From Lycium barbarum (lineage: Eukaryota > Streptophyta > Magnoliopsida > Solanales > Solanaceae), in the NCBI RefSeq assembly GCF_019175385.1, contig NC_083342.1, forward strand, positions 118,172,376 to 118,236,375: a stretch of DNA of 64,000 nucleotides, written 5' to 3'. Each line of letters starts with the position of its first letter. The first letter of the stretch is position 1. The translations under genes and the position numbers were made by a program. The notes beneath the pieces are model-generated. The model did not search any database. It saw nothing but the letters and a program-made list of their open reading frames with translations, and had not been told where the DNA came from. Positions 23,301-37,300 of this stretch are shown here, piece by piece.

Positions 23301-26300
23301 GTTGCTTTGTGAAAGGAGGTTGGTGAAATAAGCTGGAACAATAAGTAGATAATTACTTTAGCATCAGGATACAAGTTAGCAAGTGTGTTGCTTTGTGAAA
23401 GGAGGTTGGTGATATAAGCTGGAACAGTAAATATATGAACTGTAGTTATTCGGAAAGCTCAACCTGATGCTAAAGTAATTATCTACTTATTGTGTGGTCA
23501 AGATTATATCTGAAGCTTAAATCTAATTTGAAGATATCTGGTAGTCTAAACCATGATGAGGTTTGACTCGTTCAATCATGATCTCTATGTTGTTACTTTT
23601 GACCCGCGACGGTTGCCTGGATGCTTTTTCATCACTTAAATTTATATCACCAACTTTGTTTTCACTTGGCATATGTAAAAAATAGAAGCAATTTTGCATT
23701 ACTTCCTACAATTTTTCAATAGCATATTAGTTATCTCCAACGCGTAGTCACATTGTCTTGGTTTTGGTAGCCAAACGTAGAAATATTGTTACAATCTTCT
23801 AAGATTTCACCTTTTACACAACGTTGCTTACCCATAGCGATTAACAGGTCATGAATACAAGTTAGCAAGTGTGTTGCTTTGTGAAAGGAGGTTGGTGATA
23901 TAAGCTGGAACAATAAGTAGATAACTACTTTTGCATTAGGATACAAGTTAGCAAGTCTGTTGCTTTGTGATAGGAGGTTGGTGATATAAGCTGGAACAGT
24001 GAATATATGAACTGTAGTTATTCGGAAAGCTCGACCTGATGCCAAAGTAATTATCTACTTATTGTGTGGTCGAGATTATATCTGAAGCTTAAATCTAATT
24101 TGAAGGTGTCTGGTAGTCTAAACCATGATGAGGTTTGACTCGTTCAAGCATGATCTTTATGTGTTACTTTTGACCCGCGGCCGTTGCCTGAATGCTTTTT
24201 CATCGCTAAAAGGGAAAGAAAGAAAAACAAAATTGTTTTCACTTGGCATATGTAAAAAATAGAAGAAATTATGCATTACTTCCTATAAATTTTCAATAGC
24301 ATATTAGTTATCTCCAGCTCATAGTCACATTGTTTTGGTTTTGGATGCCAAACGTAGAAATATTGTTATAATCTTCTAAGATTTGACCTTTTACACAACG
24401 TTGCTTACCCATAGCGATTAACAGGTCATGAATATAAGTTAGCAAGTGTGTTGCTTTGTGAAGGAGGTTGGTGATATAAGCGGGAACAATAAGTAGATAA
24501 TTACTTTAGCATCAGGATACAAGTTAGCAAGTCTGTTGCTTTGTGAGACAGTGAAAGGAGGTTGGTGATATAAGCTGGAACAGTGAATATATTAACTGTA
24601 GTTATTCGGAAAGCTCGACCTGATGCTAAAGTAATTATCTACTTATTGTGTGGTCGAAGTTATATCTGAAGCTTAAACCTAACTTGAAGGTGTCTGGTAG
24701 TCTAAACCATGATGAGGTTTGACTCGTTCAAGCATGATATTTATGTTGTTACTTTTGACCCGCGACCGTTGCCTGAATGCTTTGTCATCACTTAAAAAAA
24801 AAAAAAAAGATTTTTTTTTTCACTTGGCATATGTGAAAAATAGAAGAAATTTTGCATTACTTACTACAATTTTTCAATATATTAGTTATCTCCAACTCAT
24901 AGTCACATTGTCTTGGTTTTCGATGCCAAACGTGGAAATATTGTTACGATCTTCTAAGATTTCACCTTTTACACAATGCTGCTTACCCATAGCGATTAAC
25001 AGGTTATGAATACAAGTTAGCAACTGTGTTGCTTTGTGAAAGGAAGTTGGTGATATAAGCTGTTACAATAAGTAGATAATTACTTTAGCATCAGGATACA
25101 AGTTAGCAAGTGTGTTGCTTTGTGAAAGGAGGTTGGTGATATAAGCTGGAATAGTGAATATATAAACTGTAGTTATTCGGAAAGCTCGACCTGATGCTAA
25201 AGTAATTATCTACTTATTGTTAAACTCAATGGTTCCTGTGCAGTCATAGATTGATACAAGTGGAAAATGTCAAGCTTAATGAATGGCTTTGTTAGAGGAG
25301 GAAAGAGCTCATAAGCTGAGAAATGAGATTACTAATGCTTTTAAGCTGAAACGACAACTATTACCCAAGTTGTGGGCTGGTAACTGAATGTGTTAAAATC
25401 CAATAAATAGGCATGCCTATATTCATTTTTCTGGCATTTGATACACACTGGACATAGGACTTGAACATGTTACATCGTTAGAAGTTCTAAAATGGGACAT
25501 GGCTTGCACGAGTCTTGGCTAGTGTAAAGCGATCTCACGTCTGCTTTTCCTTTCTTGGCTCCATCTTAACAATCAACACAGTAAATAATTAGTATGACTT
25601 GTTTTCAGGTTAAAGCCAATTTAATCACATTTAAGATAGAAAGAGACACTCTGATATGAACATTGAATGGCGTCGTTATTTCTTCCTTCATAAAAGAAAA
25701 GAATGATTTCTTTTATTTGATCATTAACTTCAGTTTATAGCGAGCCTAAAAACCTCTCACATGTTATTCCTTTATCTGCTGCGTAATTTTCAGAGTGACT
25801 GACTCGAGTTTGTTTGTGTAGTACGACTGGTATTGGGTGGTATGGTGCTGTTTGCATTGCGATTTTTCCGCATTCAGGTATCTGATTGTATACAAAGAAT
25901 ATAGTGACTATGCTTTTCTATTGGAGCTTTATTTCATCAAAGTTGACATGTTCTCAGAGTCAGATAGGTGTTGGACTGAAGTATTTTTGGTTTCTAGCAA
26001 ATCTTGCATTTTTTGTGATAAGTATGAAATTTCATTTAACTGCACCAAGCAAGTGCAGGAAATATTTACAGCAAAATGGATCTTAGCTCCCTTCTAAAAC
26101 ATTTGGGAATCGATGAAGTTAACGAAAGTGTTAGCATCATTTGCAGAAGACGTCATCCATCTGATCTAATTTTGCTATATTGCTGATATATTTGATTTCC
26201 AGCATTGTTTAATTTCATTAAGTTATTATTCCCTATGTTCCATTTTATATGACACTATCCTGTTTGGCGAGTCGAAGAATTTTTTCTGACATTTTAAATA

Positions 26301-29300
26301 TATTTCGAATGATTAAATCTTGCGACATAGTACTTGTTATGTAGTTTCGAAATATATAATATTTTTTTCTGAACAAGGGAATCGTGTTTTAATTGAGAAA
26401 ATTGAATGGGTTGACTCTCATAACCCAAACATTGCCCTTTTCTTTTGAGTTGGGGGAGTCAAAGGTGACAGCTAATGATGTGATGTTAAATTGGTTGTGC
26501 AGATCAAGAAGAAGTTTGGATCTCAAGTTGAAGCATTCTTTGTTATCCTGACAGCATCTCAGTTTCATTTGCTGTTCTATTGCACCCGTCCTCTTCCAAA
26601 TATATTGGCATTTGCTTTAGGTCAGTATTTCCATGTTCACACTTTTTTCACTACTAAAATGCTAACTATTTCTCCATCCAAATTGAATGTTGTCTTCCAT
26701 TAATCAGTCCAAGAATAATAACGCACACTTCCTGAATAGGAAACCAGTATACTGATGCTACTAGATAATCCAAAAAGTGTTCCTCTATTAGTATGAAACA
26801 ATTACAAAATTAAACAGTGGCTTGCACAGTTTATAATCCCAGGCATACACATTATGAGATAGGTTCTATTTCTTGTTGATATCGTGCCTAATGTTTGTGG
26901 TGTCTTGTACAAATGGATCATACCACACGCTATTGCTGTATCATCTTTTCTTCTGATTAGAGCTAGCAGTTTAGCTGTGCAAAGGGATAATAATTGTTGA
27001 ATTTGAAAACCTTAATATCTAGTACTTAGTCACTTGACACCCTATGCAATTTTCTGGTCTCAGTTATTTCATCTCTTAAAAGGGAAAGTTTGGGCATTGA
27101 TTTCACACATTGTTTTTCTTTTTTTCTAGTAAATTTGGCATATGGTTTTTGGTTTAAGGGAAGTCTGTATGCTGCGTTAAATTGCATGGTAAGTTGGCCT
27201 CACCATTTAACCATGAAACATTGTTTTATGTGACATATTTAACAATGATTTACTTTGCTAGCAGCCATGTGTTTACAGATATTCAAGTTCATGTTTGGAG
27301 CATGTTTCAGTATATTTTCTTTTCTTACGTAATATATGAGCTTCAATGTTTTTGATGATTAGATATAATACAAAAGACATACAAGTGCACGAACCAGCCA
27401 TGTAATAAGCTAGACGCTCTACAATTTCTCTGCCTGTCTTCTGCCTTTCACTAGCTTCGTATGCATCATATTTTATATTGCATTCTAACCTTAGAGCTGC
27501 AAGTGATGTAAAATTTGCCACCTTCAGTACTTTGTACTATCATTGTCTGTTAAATAACTTATTCATTGTCAACTATATATTTTGGAACATAAGTGGAAAA
27601 GGGGAACTATGAAAAAAGTAAAGGAAAGGCTCCTTTCACATTCGCTATGGTGAACTTTGTGGCATTTGGTGGGAAAACAAGCTTGCTGGAACCAATGAAA
27701 AAGTCTATCTATTTGTTAATGCAGCTTCCTTTTGAATGATCAGAAAATTGAAGAAGTTACAATAATAAAAGAGATGTAAGATGTATTAGGCACATCTACC
27801 GAGGCTTAAAATATTTGTGGGTTATTATGCAAACAATAAGTGTAATCTATTTTCTCTTTCTGGGTCTTTGTATCCCCTTTTTAGGCTCTTGTAAACGTAG
27901 CAGTCCTCCTCGGTAATCTGTCTAATACATTTTTCTGTTTTCCGTATAAAAATATCTTAGGCACCTGCTAGCCAAACCTCAGGAATTGGCCAAGAACGAG
28001 GAAGGCCAGGATAATTAGACATTTGCTCATGCCCAACTACACCCTAAAGAGAATAAGTTGTCTCTGCAAATATAATCTGACTTATGAATCCAGTGTCAAT
28101 CCCACAAAGAGCTAGGAATTCTAAGCTAAATATTGAGTCTATTCCTAGTTTGACTAGTCCAAATGGTCGAATGATGTAAAGAGGAGTAATTATTCTGTGT
28201 TATCAGACAGATACTACTTAAAATTACTATAGCAAATAAGAAATCAGCCAGAGAGAATGACTATTTGCAGTTATCACATTAATTTTCTGTTTTCTGGTTC
28301 AGGTGTTTGCAACATTAGTCTTCAGATGTGACATACTTCTGCTCATTGCTCCTTTGGGTTTGGAGCTCTTGCTGGTAAGCTGGACAGCTGTATACTTAAG
28401 AGTCATTACTTGCTCTTTTGAGTTCTGTTTTTCCTTTCCCTTTGGAGAAATGCAGAAATGGTTGGTTGGTGGTGGAATTGGTTTATCACCTGAACTTAGT
28501 CTTGATAAGAAGGAACCTTACCATTTGAGCTGACTTGAGTGATGCATACTGTCATGTCTTGATTTAGATATGTGTTGTTATTGGTCTGCTTGAATTAGTT
28601 TCCATAAGATCTGGGTTCTTCCTAAGAAGAGATTGTCCCACTTTAAACGAATCTTGACTGCTTTTCTTGTCAACTTAATCTCAATATTTTGCGATAACTT
28701 TAAATATTTTGGTCTCAATTGCTGGCAAAGCTTTCATACTCTTTGTTTCTGGGCTCTGCTTTTATTAGTTTTTCTTCTCTCCTGCATTGATTATTTTGTA
28801 TAAAGACTAATTTGGCCAGTTATACCGAGAACATGATTTTTTTTCTTATCATAGAGTTGCATGCACTTGATGCATTTATGTCAGAGATGACTGGGTGGAA
28901 GTAACAAATTCAAATGAAGTTTGGATGACCAAACAAAAGAAAAGTATCCAGTTCCGTGTACTGCATAGCAAAGTGGATAGATTCTTTCAGAATAAAAAAC
29001 ATTATCGAATTGGTTTCGTGCCAGTGTTTCGTAATTTGTGATAACCTTATGAAGTGTGTGCTTACTCAGCATATTCTGCCTAATATGGATATTTATTTCT
29101 TACCTGCAGACTAAATCAGTTTCTTTCTGGAAAGCAGTGACATCCTGCTCAGCTGCTGCTTTCCTCTCCATAGGTTCGTAAATATTTAAGGAATCTCAGT
29201 TATTTGGTGAAGTAAGTTGTGTAATTACCAAGTTTATCTGTTATATACTTTATCAAGAAAAAAAGTTTTTCTTTGAAATAAGGATGTCATATTATCTGAA

Positions 29301-31286
29301 ACCTTGAAACAATATTTTTGACTATATTACAGGCCTTACTGTTCTTGTCGATTCAGTCATTTGGAGAAGGTTGTTGTGGCCTGAACTAGAAGTTTTCTGG
29401 TTCAACTCTGTCTTGAACCGGAGTTCTGAATGGGGTGTATCCTGCATTTGTAAATGTAATTACATATTTAGTTTCTATGTACTCCCGAGGTGTTTTACAT
29501 GGATAACTCATGCTCATATTATATGTCGGCACAAGTATGTGCTTTTTTCTCTTACCACTAAAGGAGGACTTGATATACAGCTTGGCACGTTCTGACTAAA
29601 GGTGATTGTGAGCATTTCCTCTGAGTGCCTTGATTTGATTTCTTATTTATTTTGATAGGATCTGATTTTATTCCTGAAAACTTGTACTTGTAGGCTTCCT
29701 TTTTTATTTGATAGATCTACCATTGATGTAAACGTTCGAGTAGAACTCCTTTGACTAGAGTTTTTCTCAACAAAGGTTTCCATATCTTTTACTGTTCCTT
29801 AATAAATGTGAACAGACTCATCCTTTCCACTGGTACTTCACGTCAGCGCTTCCCCGTTCACTGCTTGCTGCATACCCGCTTTTTTTGGTATGTGTGTTTT
29901 TTCCTTCAACAATTTCTGCTTGCTTGCCATTTATAGTAAAGGTGGGATTTGTCAGTACATGCACCATTATATAAAACGTTAAAGAGATAGTTAGAGATAT
30001 CTGAGAGAAGCAAATGAGGCCTAAATCCCCTAAGCATGCAATGATAAAGTTAGCCCCATTAAGCTGCAAGACTGAGGTTGAGCATGGGGCTTTCATAATG
30101 GAGGTCTCAGGTTCGAACCCCCTGCCAACGACAGCAGGGGATTTGCCTTCTGGGTCGAGCTCGTCGCACGGGGCTTGCCTAGTGCGGGTTACCTCTCCTG
30201 TGTGGTTTGCGAGCTATTGCACAGGAGCTGGGTTTACCCTGTGTGCACCCAAAGGGTAGCGGCTGCAGGTTCCCATGTCATCAAAAAAAAAGCTGCAAGA
30301 CTGAGGCTATTTCGAGGCAGTCATAGCTTAATAGTTGCTGTGAACTTGAGTAAAAGACCAAAGCAGTCTGAAGAGAACCTATTTCGTTCATCCTCAGAAA
30401 TTTATAGCCACTAATATAGAAACTTGAAAATCTCGCTTCATCTCACAGCAATGGGCCGGTAACCATCGTGCTTTCCATTCTAGGTAGCATTAATATTTTG
30501 GAAGTAGTAATGCTACTTTGCTATTTTAGGACTGAGGTAATTATTTCGCTTGGTCCCCTTATTCTTTTCTCGAACTTGATGTTAGTTTTTTCCAGCTTGG
30601 GGTTTTACTGGACAGAAGGGTTTTCTTCTACATCCTTCCAGTTCTCTCATTTGTTCTACTGTACTCAAAGCTTCCGCACAAGGTATAGCTTAGTAGCTCT
30701 GTGATTGAGTTGTATAGTTGATGTTAATGTTGTGGTAATTTGTTCATTTCAATAATCGTCAATGCTGCAGGAGCTCCGCTTCATCATTAGTTCCATTCCC
30801 ATCTTCAACTTTGCAGCAGCTGTTGCAGCTAGCAGAGTGTATGTTGCTTCTTAAGCTTAGCAAGCTCCCAATTGAATTTTTCAATGAGTTCAAAAAGATA
30901 TCTTCATACGAGTATATACATGTCTAGTTGCTCTTTGTATGTGGATTTTATTTGAACCATAAATGACTGGCATTCACATTATTGAAGAGTGGTTAGGCCT
31001 TCAGAACTTTACTTCCTCTGAAATCTAGCATTTCCTAGTTTCACTACAAAGTGAAGATCTGGGATTCACTTAAATCAGTCAACCTTTGAATGCCAGCAAT
31101 TATTTGTCGTTGATATTAGCTAACATGTATCATGTATTGTTGACTATAAGCTAGGGAATTCTATCCCATGGTGCTTCAGCCTTTGCCTGAGCTTTTACTA
31201 TGCTGTTGTAGCATCAGACTGGGTGCAGCTAGTCGATCTGATAGTTTACGAGTGCCCCCCCTCCCCCCACCCCCCCTCTCCCCACC

Positions 31287-31317
<31 letters not shown>

Positions 31318-34300
31318 TTGACTGATCCAAATGAGAATTTGTTTGGCTATAAATCTCACCTATATTGCATGAGGTTTCATTATAATGTGTCTAGAATTCT
31401 TATTCTGTTGCATCATCTCAACTTTATGCAGGTATAATAACAGGAAAAAGAGTTTATGGAAGTTTCTGTACATTGCTATGTTGGGATTAATGCTTGGCAG
31501 GTATGATTGGACCGACTTGCTCGTACTGCAAACTGAATTATTTGGTGTATTCTGACACATTTCTTGCTTTTTAGTCTAGCTTGCACGGCAGTTTTTTTCA
31601 TGGCATCTTATGAAAACTATCCTAGTGGTTATGCTCTAAAAGCTCTGCATAGGATAGGTGAGTTCTCTCTCTATGTTTTACCCACGTTCTTTGAGTTTGA
31701 CATGAGCCATGGACTGCTTGATCCTCTCATACTTATTAGGGCTCAAACCAATAAAAAGCACAAACTAATGCCTGGGTTTTTTGTTTTTTGTTTTTTCTTT
31801 TTTCTTTTTCATCTGCTTAACTACATTCATGTTGTTACAAAAAAGGAAAAAAAAAGAAAAAAAAGAAAAGGAAAGTGAGGAAGTAGGCAATTCCCCAATA
31901 ATGCCCCGTTACCTTAGTGTTGGGGACGAGTAAGATTAAGATTATTATCTGCCATCATCATGACTAATTGAATATGTTGTCAATGTGCCAGCCCTAGCCC
32001 TTCTTGCGCTTCCAATATCCATTTCGAGGGTCATCATAGATCTTTTGGGCTTACACATGCAACACCCTTTTATCTTGAATGTGATAGATGATACGCTCAA
32101 ATTACACCTATTTATGGTATAACGCGGACGTTGTCAAATATAGTAACCCAACAAGGTTGGGATCGAATCCCACAGGGAATATGGTGTGAAAAGGTTACTA
32201 AAGTCGTAGATGCTAAGTTCTAGGTCTAATGTCTTAATTCGATGATTTTGGTAAAAGTTGGTTTTTCTATAACTAATTGCTATCTATTGCTTTGGTGGAA
32301 AATTTATGGTAAAAGAAACTAAGGTTGTGTCCCCGCTAGATAGGGTGTATGATCATGGGTATTGATCTTGATATACTTCTAATGGATCATTATATGAATG
32401 CACTTAATCTCTATGTGAATCTCTACTATTTCCCAATAAATAAAGATTATGTCTTTCTATGATTTTCCCAAATATAAGAAAGTGACCATGAAGAACGATT
32501 AATCATGCCAAGTAAATTAGGTGAATTTATTAAACAAAGTTTAAAGCTTTGAGGCCTTGTTAGCTATTCTTACCAACCCTAATTATTTTCCGAAATAAAT
32601 CAAGCTTTATGGCTTTAATCAATATTTGCAACCATTAATTATGAATGAAGAACGAAGAATAACTAAACCCTAATAATCCATTATGTGTATATCAATCACA
32701 AACCCAATCACAAAACACCCATCATTGGGTTCACAACCCTAGTAAGGGATGACAAAGAACAAGAAATAAGAATTTAAAGAATTCATAATTGCTTACTTTG
32801 GAAGAAAAGAGGAATTGATAATACTTGAATTGATGTTTGAATCTTCAAAATCTAGAGAGAATTTAATGTTCTAAGTCAAGAGACAAAAATATAATAACTG
32901 ATATCTATTAAAAACCCTACAATGACTATTTATAGGTTTTGAAGACATAAAAGTTACAGATTTGCACTTTGGCCCCGTCGTTACGAAATACGGTCCGTAA
33001 ATTGAAATACGGACCGTAAATCAGTTTACGACCCAGTCGTCCTTCAGTTGTGAGCAAATTCCATCTTTTGAAATACGGACCGTAAAGTGGTTTACGGCCC
33101 GTAAACTGCCGGGTCGTCTTTCAAAACTCAGACTTTCTGCCAAATGCTCGAATGATTAAATACGGGTTGGAATACGGACCGTAAACTGAAATACGGTCCG
33201 TAAGCTGAGCTCGTAAATCACCATCTTCTCAACCTGCCTTTCTGGTTCTGTTATCCTTTAATATGACCATGGAATACGGCCCGTATTGTAAACTATGGAC
33301 CGTAAACTGCGTTTACGACCTAGTTCTGCACTTCAACTGTTGTCATGTCAAATCTGTTCCGTCACCTGAAAAACACTAAAAAAACACATAAAATCACATC
33401 GACTTGCTTAAAAACAAGTAAAACTTATAGCAGAAAAGTATTGATTTGTGGCGTAAAATCACGCCACATCAACACCCCCAACTTAAAGTATTTGCTTGTC
33501 CTCAAGCAAGCCATACAAAACAACGACTCAATCTAACACCTAGATATCATAGAATAACAATGTCTACATTGGTTTTGACTCTGAACCACCGGCATGCATG
33601 TTTTTCTTCAAACGACCACCCCAATTTTCTATTTCAAAGCAATATACACAACTCAAGAACGTTATGACTAACAATGAAGCTTCATTACATGACATTACAT
33701 TATCGAACATATTATGATGCACACAAACGCTACTTTCGGCGGTCACTTTATTTTGCTCAATTCTCATCCTTATGCCCTCACATAGACCAAAGAATGTCCC
33801 AACACATATATATACAACAAGAATGGGACGAAGATGAAAGAGAAGAGAAAAACACTCACACTCACAAAGAATTCATATCTACACATGCAAATACCATAGG
33901 CTTGCCCTTATTTTCTATGTTCTCATCCTAGGCTCGTTCGGTTGTGATCACATTAGGACTTGTTTCGGCTTGTAATGTAGGCTTAGGGACGGGTAGGATA
34001 CCTTTTTGGGTATTAGTGACTCACCCTCCTTGACACTACAACATCTCTTTACCTTGATTCGCCTCTTTTCTTTCCGACCCCTTTATTTTCTTTCACGTTT
34101 TCGACCTCGATGTGGTTTTATTCCTATCCAACTAGCAATTCTTTTTGTGTTTCAATTTTCTGATTTTTTTTAATTTTTTTATTATAAGCAACTACCACAT
34201 CGATTCTCTACTAGCAACTCCACCACCCCCAACATTTGTTCTCAACATCTACTCCACATTTAATTCACCCCCAACTTAGGCCCTTTGCCTCGTCTATCTA

Positions 34301-37300
34301 GTAGCATCAAGGAGGAAATGGGTGCGAAGATGGATAAATTTCACAACGGGTGAGGTTTCATTCGGCTAGCCAAGAAAAAGGTCAAAAAGGGAAACTAGTG
34401 ATATTTTCAGCTTTTGGTGAGGCTTATTTAGGCAAAGTGACTTATTTACACAAAGAAAGCCTAAGATCATTTCACAACCAAACTAACTTTCGGATTTCAA
34501 ACAAGACCAACCAGGCAAGTTCTAGATTATACATGCTTAAACAGAATTAAACTAACCACTCACACACACATCGGCATAAGGACAATCATTTTTACACTTG
34601 TGACCTCCCATGTAGTCATTCATCACAATGTCATATAAAGAATCAATCATGTCAGACAATAACTGTTCTAAGTATGCATTTTTCAAAATTCTGAGGGGTC
34701 CAAAGTAGTGGTTTATATTGATCATGCAGCCTTGAGATACCTCATGGCAAAGAAGGAAGCAAAGCCACGACTGATCAGATGGGTGCTATTGCTGCAAGAA
34801 TTTGAGGTGAAGGACCGCAAGGGTACTGAAAATCAGGTTGCTGACCATCTCTCTCGGCTTGAAGAGGCTGGGAGACCTTCTGATGAGCTTGATATAGATG
34901 ATGCTTTTCCGGATGAGAGGGTGTTGGCTGTGTCAAATGAGGTGGCACCGTGGTATGCTGACATTGCCAATTATTTGGTAACAGGCATAGTTCCAGAAGA
35001 TATCAAAGCCTACCAAAAGAAGAAATTCCTGCGGGATGCTCGGCAGTACTATTGGGACGAGCCTTGTTTGTTCCGAACATGCGCTGATAACATCATTCGG
35101 CGTTGTGTTCCGGAAAGTGAAGTAATGGCGATTCTAAAGGCATGCCATGACTCTCCTGTTGGGGGTCATCATAGCGGAAACCAGACTGCGGCTAAGGTAC
35201 TTGAGTGCAGCTATTACTGGCCGACTATTTTTTATGATGCTAATCTATTGGTGCGGTCCTATGATCAATGTCAGAGGCAAGGGAATATCGGCAGAAGGCA
35301 AGAGATGCCTATGAATTTTGTTATGGAGGTGGAAGTGTTCGATGTCTGGGGGATTGACTTTATGGGACCCTTTGTGAGTTCGGGTGGCATGAAATACATC
35401 TTGGTTGCTGTGGACTATGTGTCAAAATGGGTAGAAGCGGTGGGTTTACCTAATAATGAGGCCAAGAGTGTTATGGGTTTCCTCAAGAGTGTTAAGGCCA
35501 TAACACTCTTGGCCTCATTATTAGGTAAAGCCACCGCTTCTACCCATTTTGACACATAGTCCACAGCAACCAAGATGTATTTCATGCCACCCGAACTCAC
35601 AAAGGGTCCCATAAAGTCAATCCCCCAGACATCGAACACTTCCACCTCCATAACAAAATTCATAGGCATCTCTTGCCTTCTGCCGATATTCCCTTGCCTC
35701 TGACATTGATCATAGGACCGCACCAATAGATTAGCATCATAAAAAATAGTCGGCCAGTAATAGCTGCACTCAAGTACCTTAGCCGCAGTCTGGTTTCCGC
35801 TATGATGACCCCCAACAGGAGAGTCATGGCATGCCTTTAGAATCGCCATTACTTCACTTTCCGGAACACAACGCCGAATGATGTTATCAGCGCATGTTCG
35901 GAACAAACAAGGCTCGTCCCAATAGTACTGTCGAGCATCCCGCAGGAATTTCTTCTTTTGGTAGGCTTTGATATCTTCTGGAACTATGCCTGTTACCAAA
36001 TAATTGGCAATGTCAGCATACCACGGTGCCACCTCATTTGACACAGCCAACACCCTCTCATCCGGAAAAGCATCATCTATATCAAGCTCATCAGAAGGTC
36101 TCCCAGCCTCTTCAAGCCGAGAGAGATGGTCAGCAACCTGATTTTCAGTACCCTTGCGGTCCTTCACCTCAAATTCTTGCAGCAATAGCACCCATCTGAT
36201 CAGTCGCGGCTTTGCTTCCTTCTTTGCCATGAGGTATCTCAAGGCTGCATGATCAGTATAAACCACTACTTTGGACCCCTCAGAATTTTGAAAAATGCAT
36301 ACTTAGAACAGTTATTGTCTGACATGATTGATTCTTTATATGACATTGTGATGAATGACTACATGGGAGGTCACAAGTGTAAAAATGATTGTCCTTATGC
36401 CGATGTGTGTGTGAGTGGTTAGTTTAATTCTGTTTAAGCATGTATAATCTAGAACTTGCCTGGTTGGTCTTGTTTGAAATCCGAAAGTTAGTTTGGTTGT
36501 GAAATGATCTTAGGCTTTCTTTGTGTAAATAAGTCACTTTGCCTAAATAAGCCTCACCAAAAGCTGAAAATATCACTAGTTTCCCTTTTTGACCTTTTTC
36601 TTGGCTAGCCGAATGAAACCTCACCCGTTGTGAAATTTATCCATCTTCGCACCCATTTCCTCTTTGATGCTACTAGATAGACGAGGCAAAGGGCCTAAGT
36701 TGGGGGTGAATTAAATGTGGAGTAGATGTTGAGAACAAATGTTGGGGGTGGTGGAGTTGCTAGTAGAGAATCGATGTGGTAGTTGCTTATAATAAAAAAA
36801 TTAAAAAAAATCAGAAAATTGAAACACAAAAAGAATTGCTAGTTGGATAGGAATAAAACCACATCGAGGTCGAAAACGTGAAAGAAAATAAAGGGGTCGG
36901 AAAGAAAAGAGGCGAATCAAGGTAAAGAGATGTTGTAGTGTCAAGGAGGGTGAGTCACTAATACCCAAAAAGGTATCCTACCCGTCCCTAAGCCTACATT
37001 ACAAGCCGAAACAAGTCCTAATGTGATCACAACCGAACGAGCCTAGGATGAGAACATAGAAAATAAGGGCAAGCCTATGGTATTTGCATGTGTAGATATG
37101 AATTCTTTGTGAGTGTGAGTGTTTTTCTCTTCTCTTTCATCTTCGTCCCATTCTTGTTGTATATATATGTGTTGGGACATTCTTTGGTCTATGTGAGGGC
37201 ATAAGGATGAGAATTGAGCAAAATAAAGTGACCGCCGAAAGTAGCGTTTGTGTGCATCATAATATGTTCGATAATGTAATGTCATGTAATGAAGCTTTAT

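Noticed and set aside
30100..30130. tRNA gene suggested by GGTTCGAACCC
   Set aside because: No cloverleaf; long target duplication and A-tail show a SINE.
35477..35559. C-terminal tails of the two 283-residue frames
   Set aside because: They read across the palindrome centre into the opposite arm, so they are not real integrase sequence.
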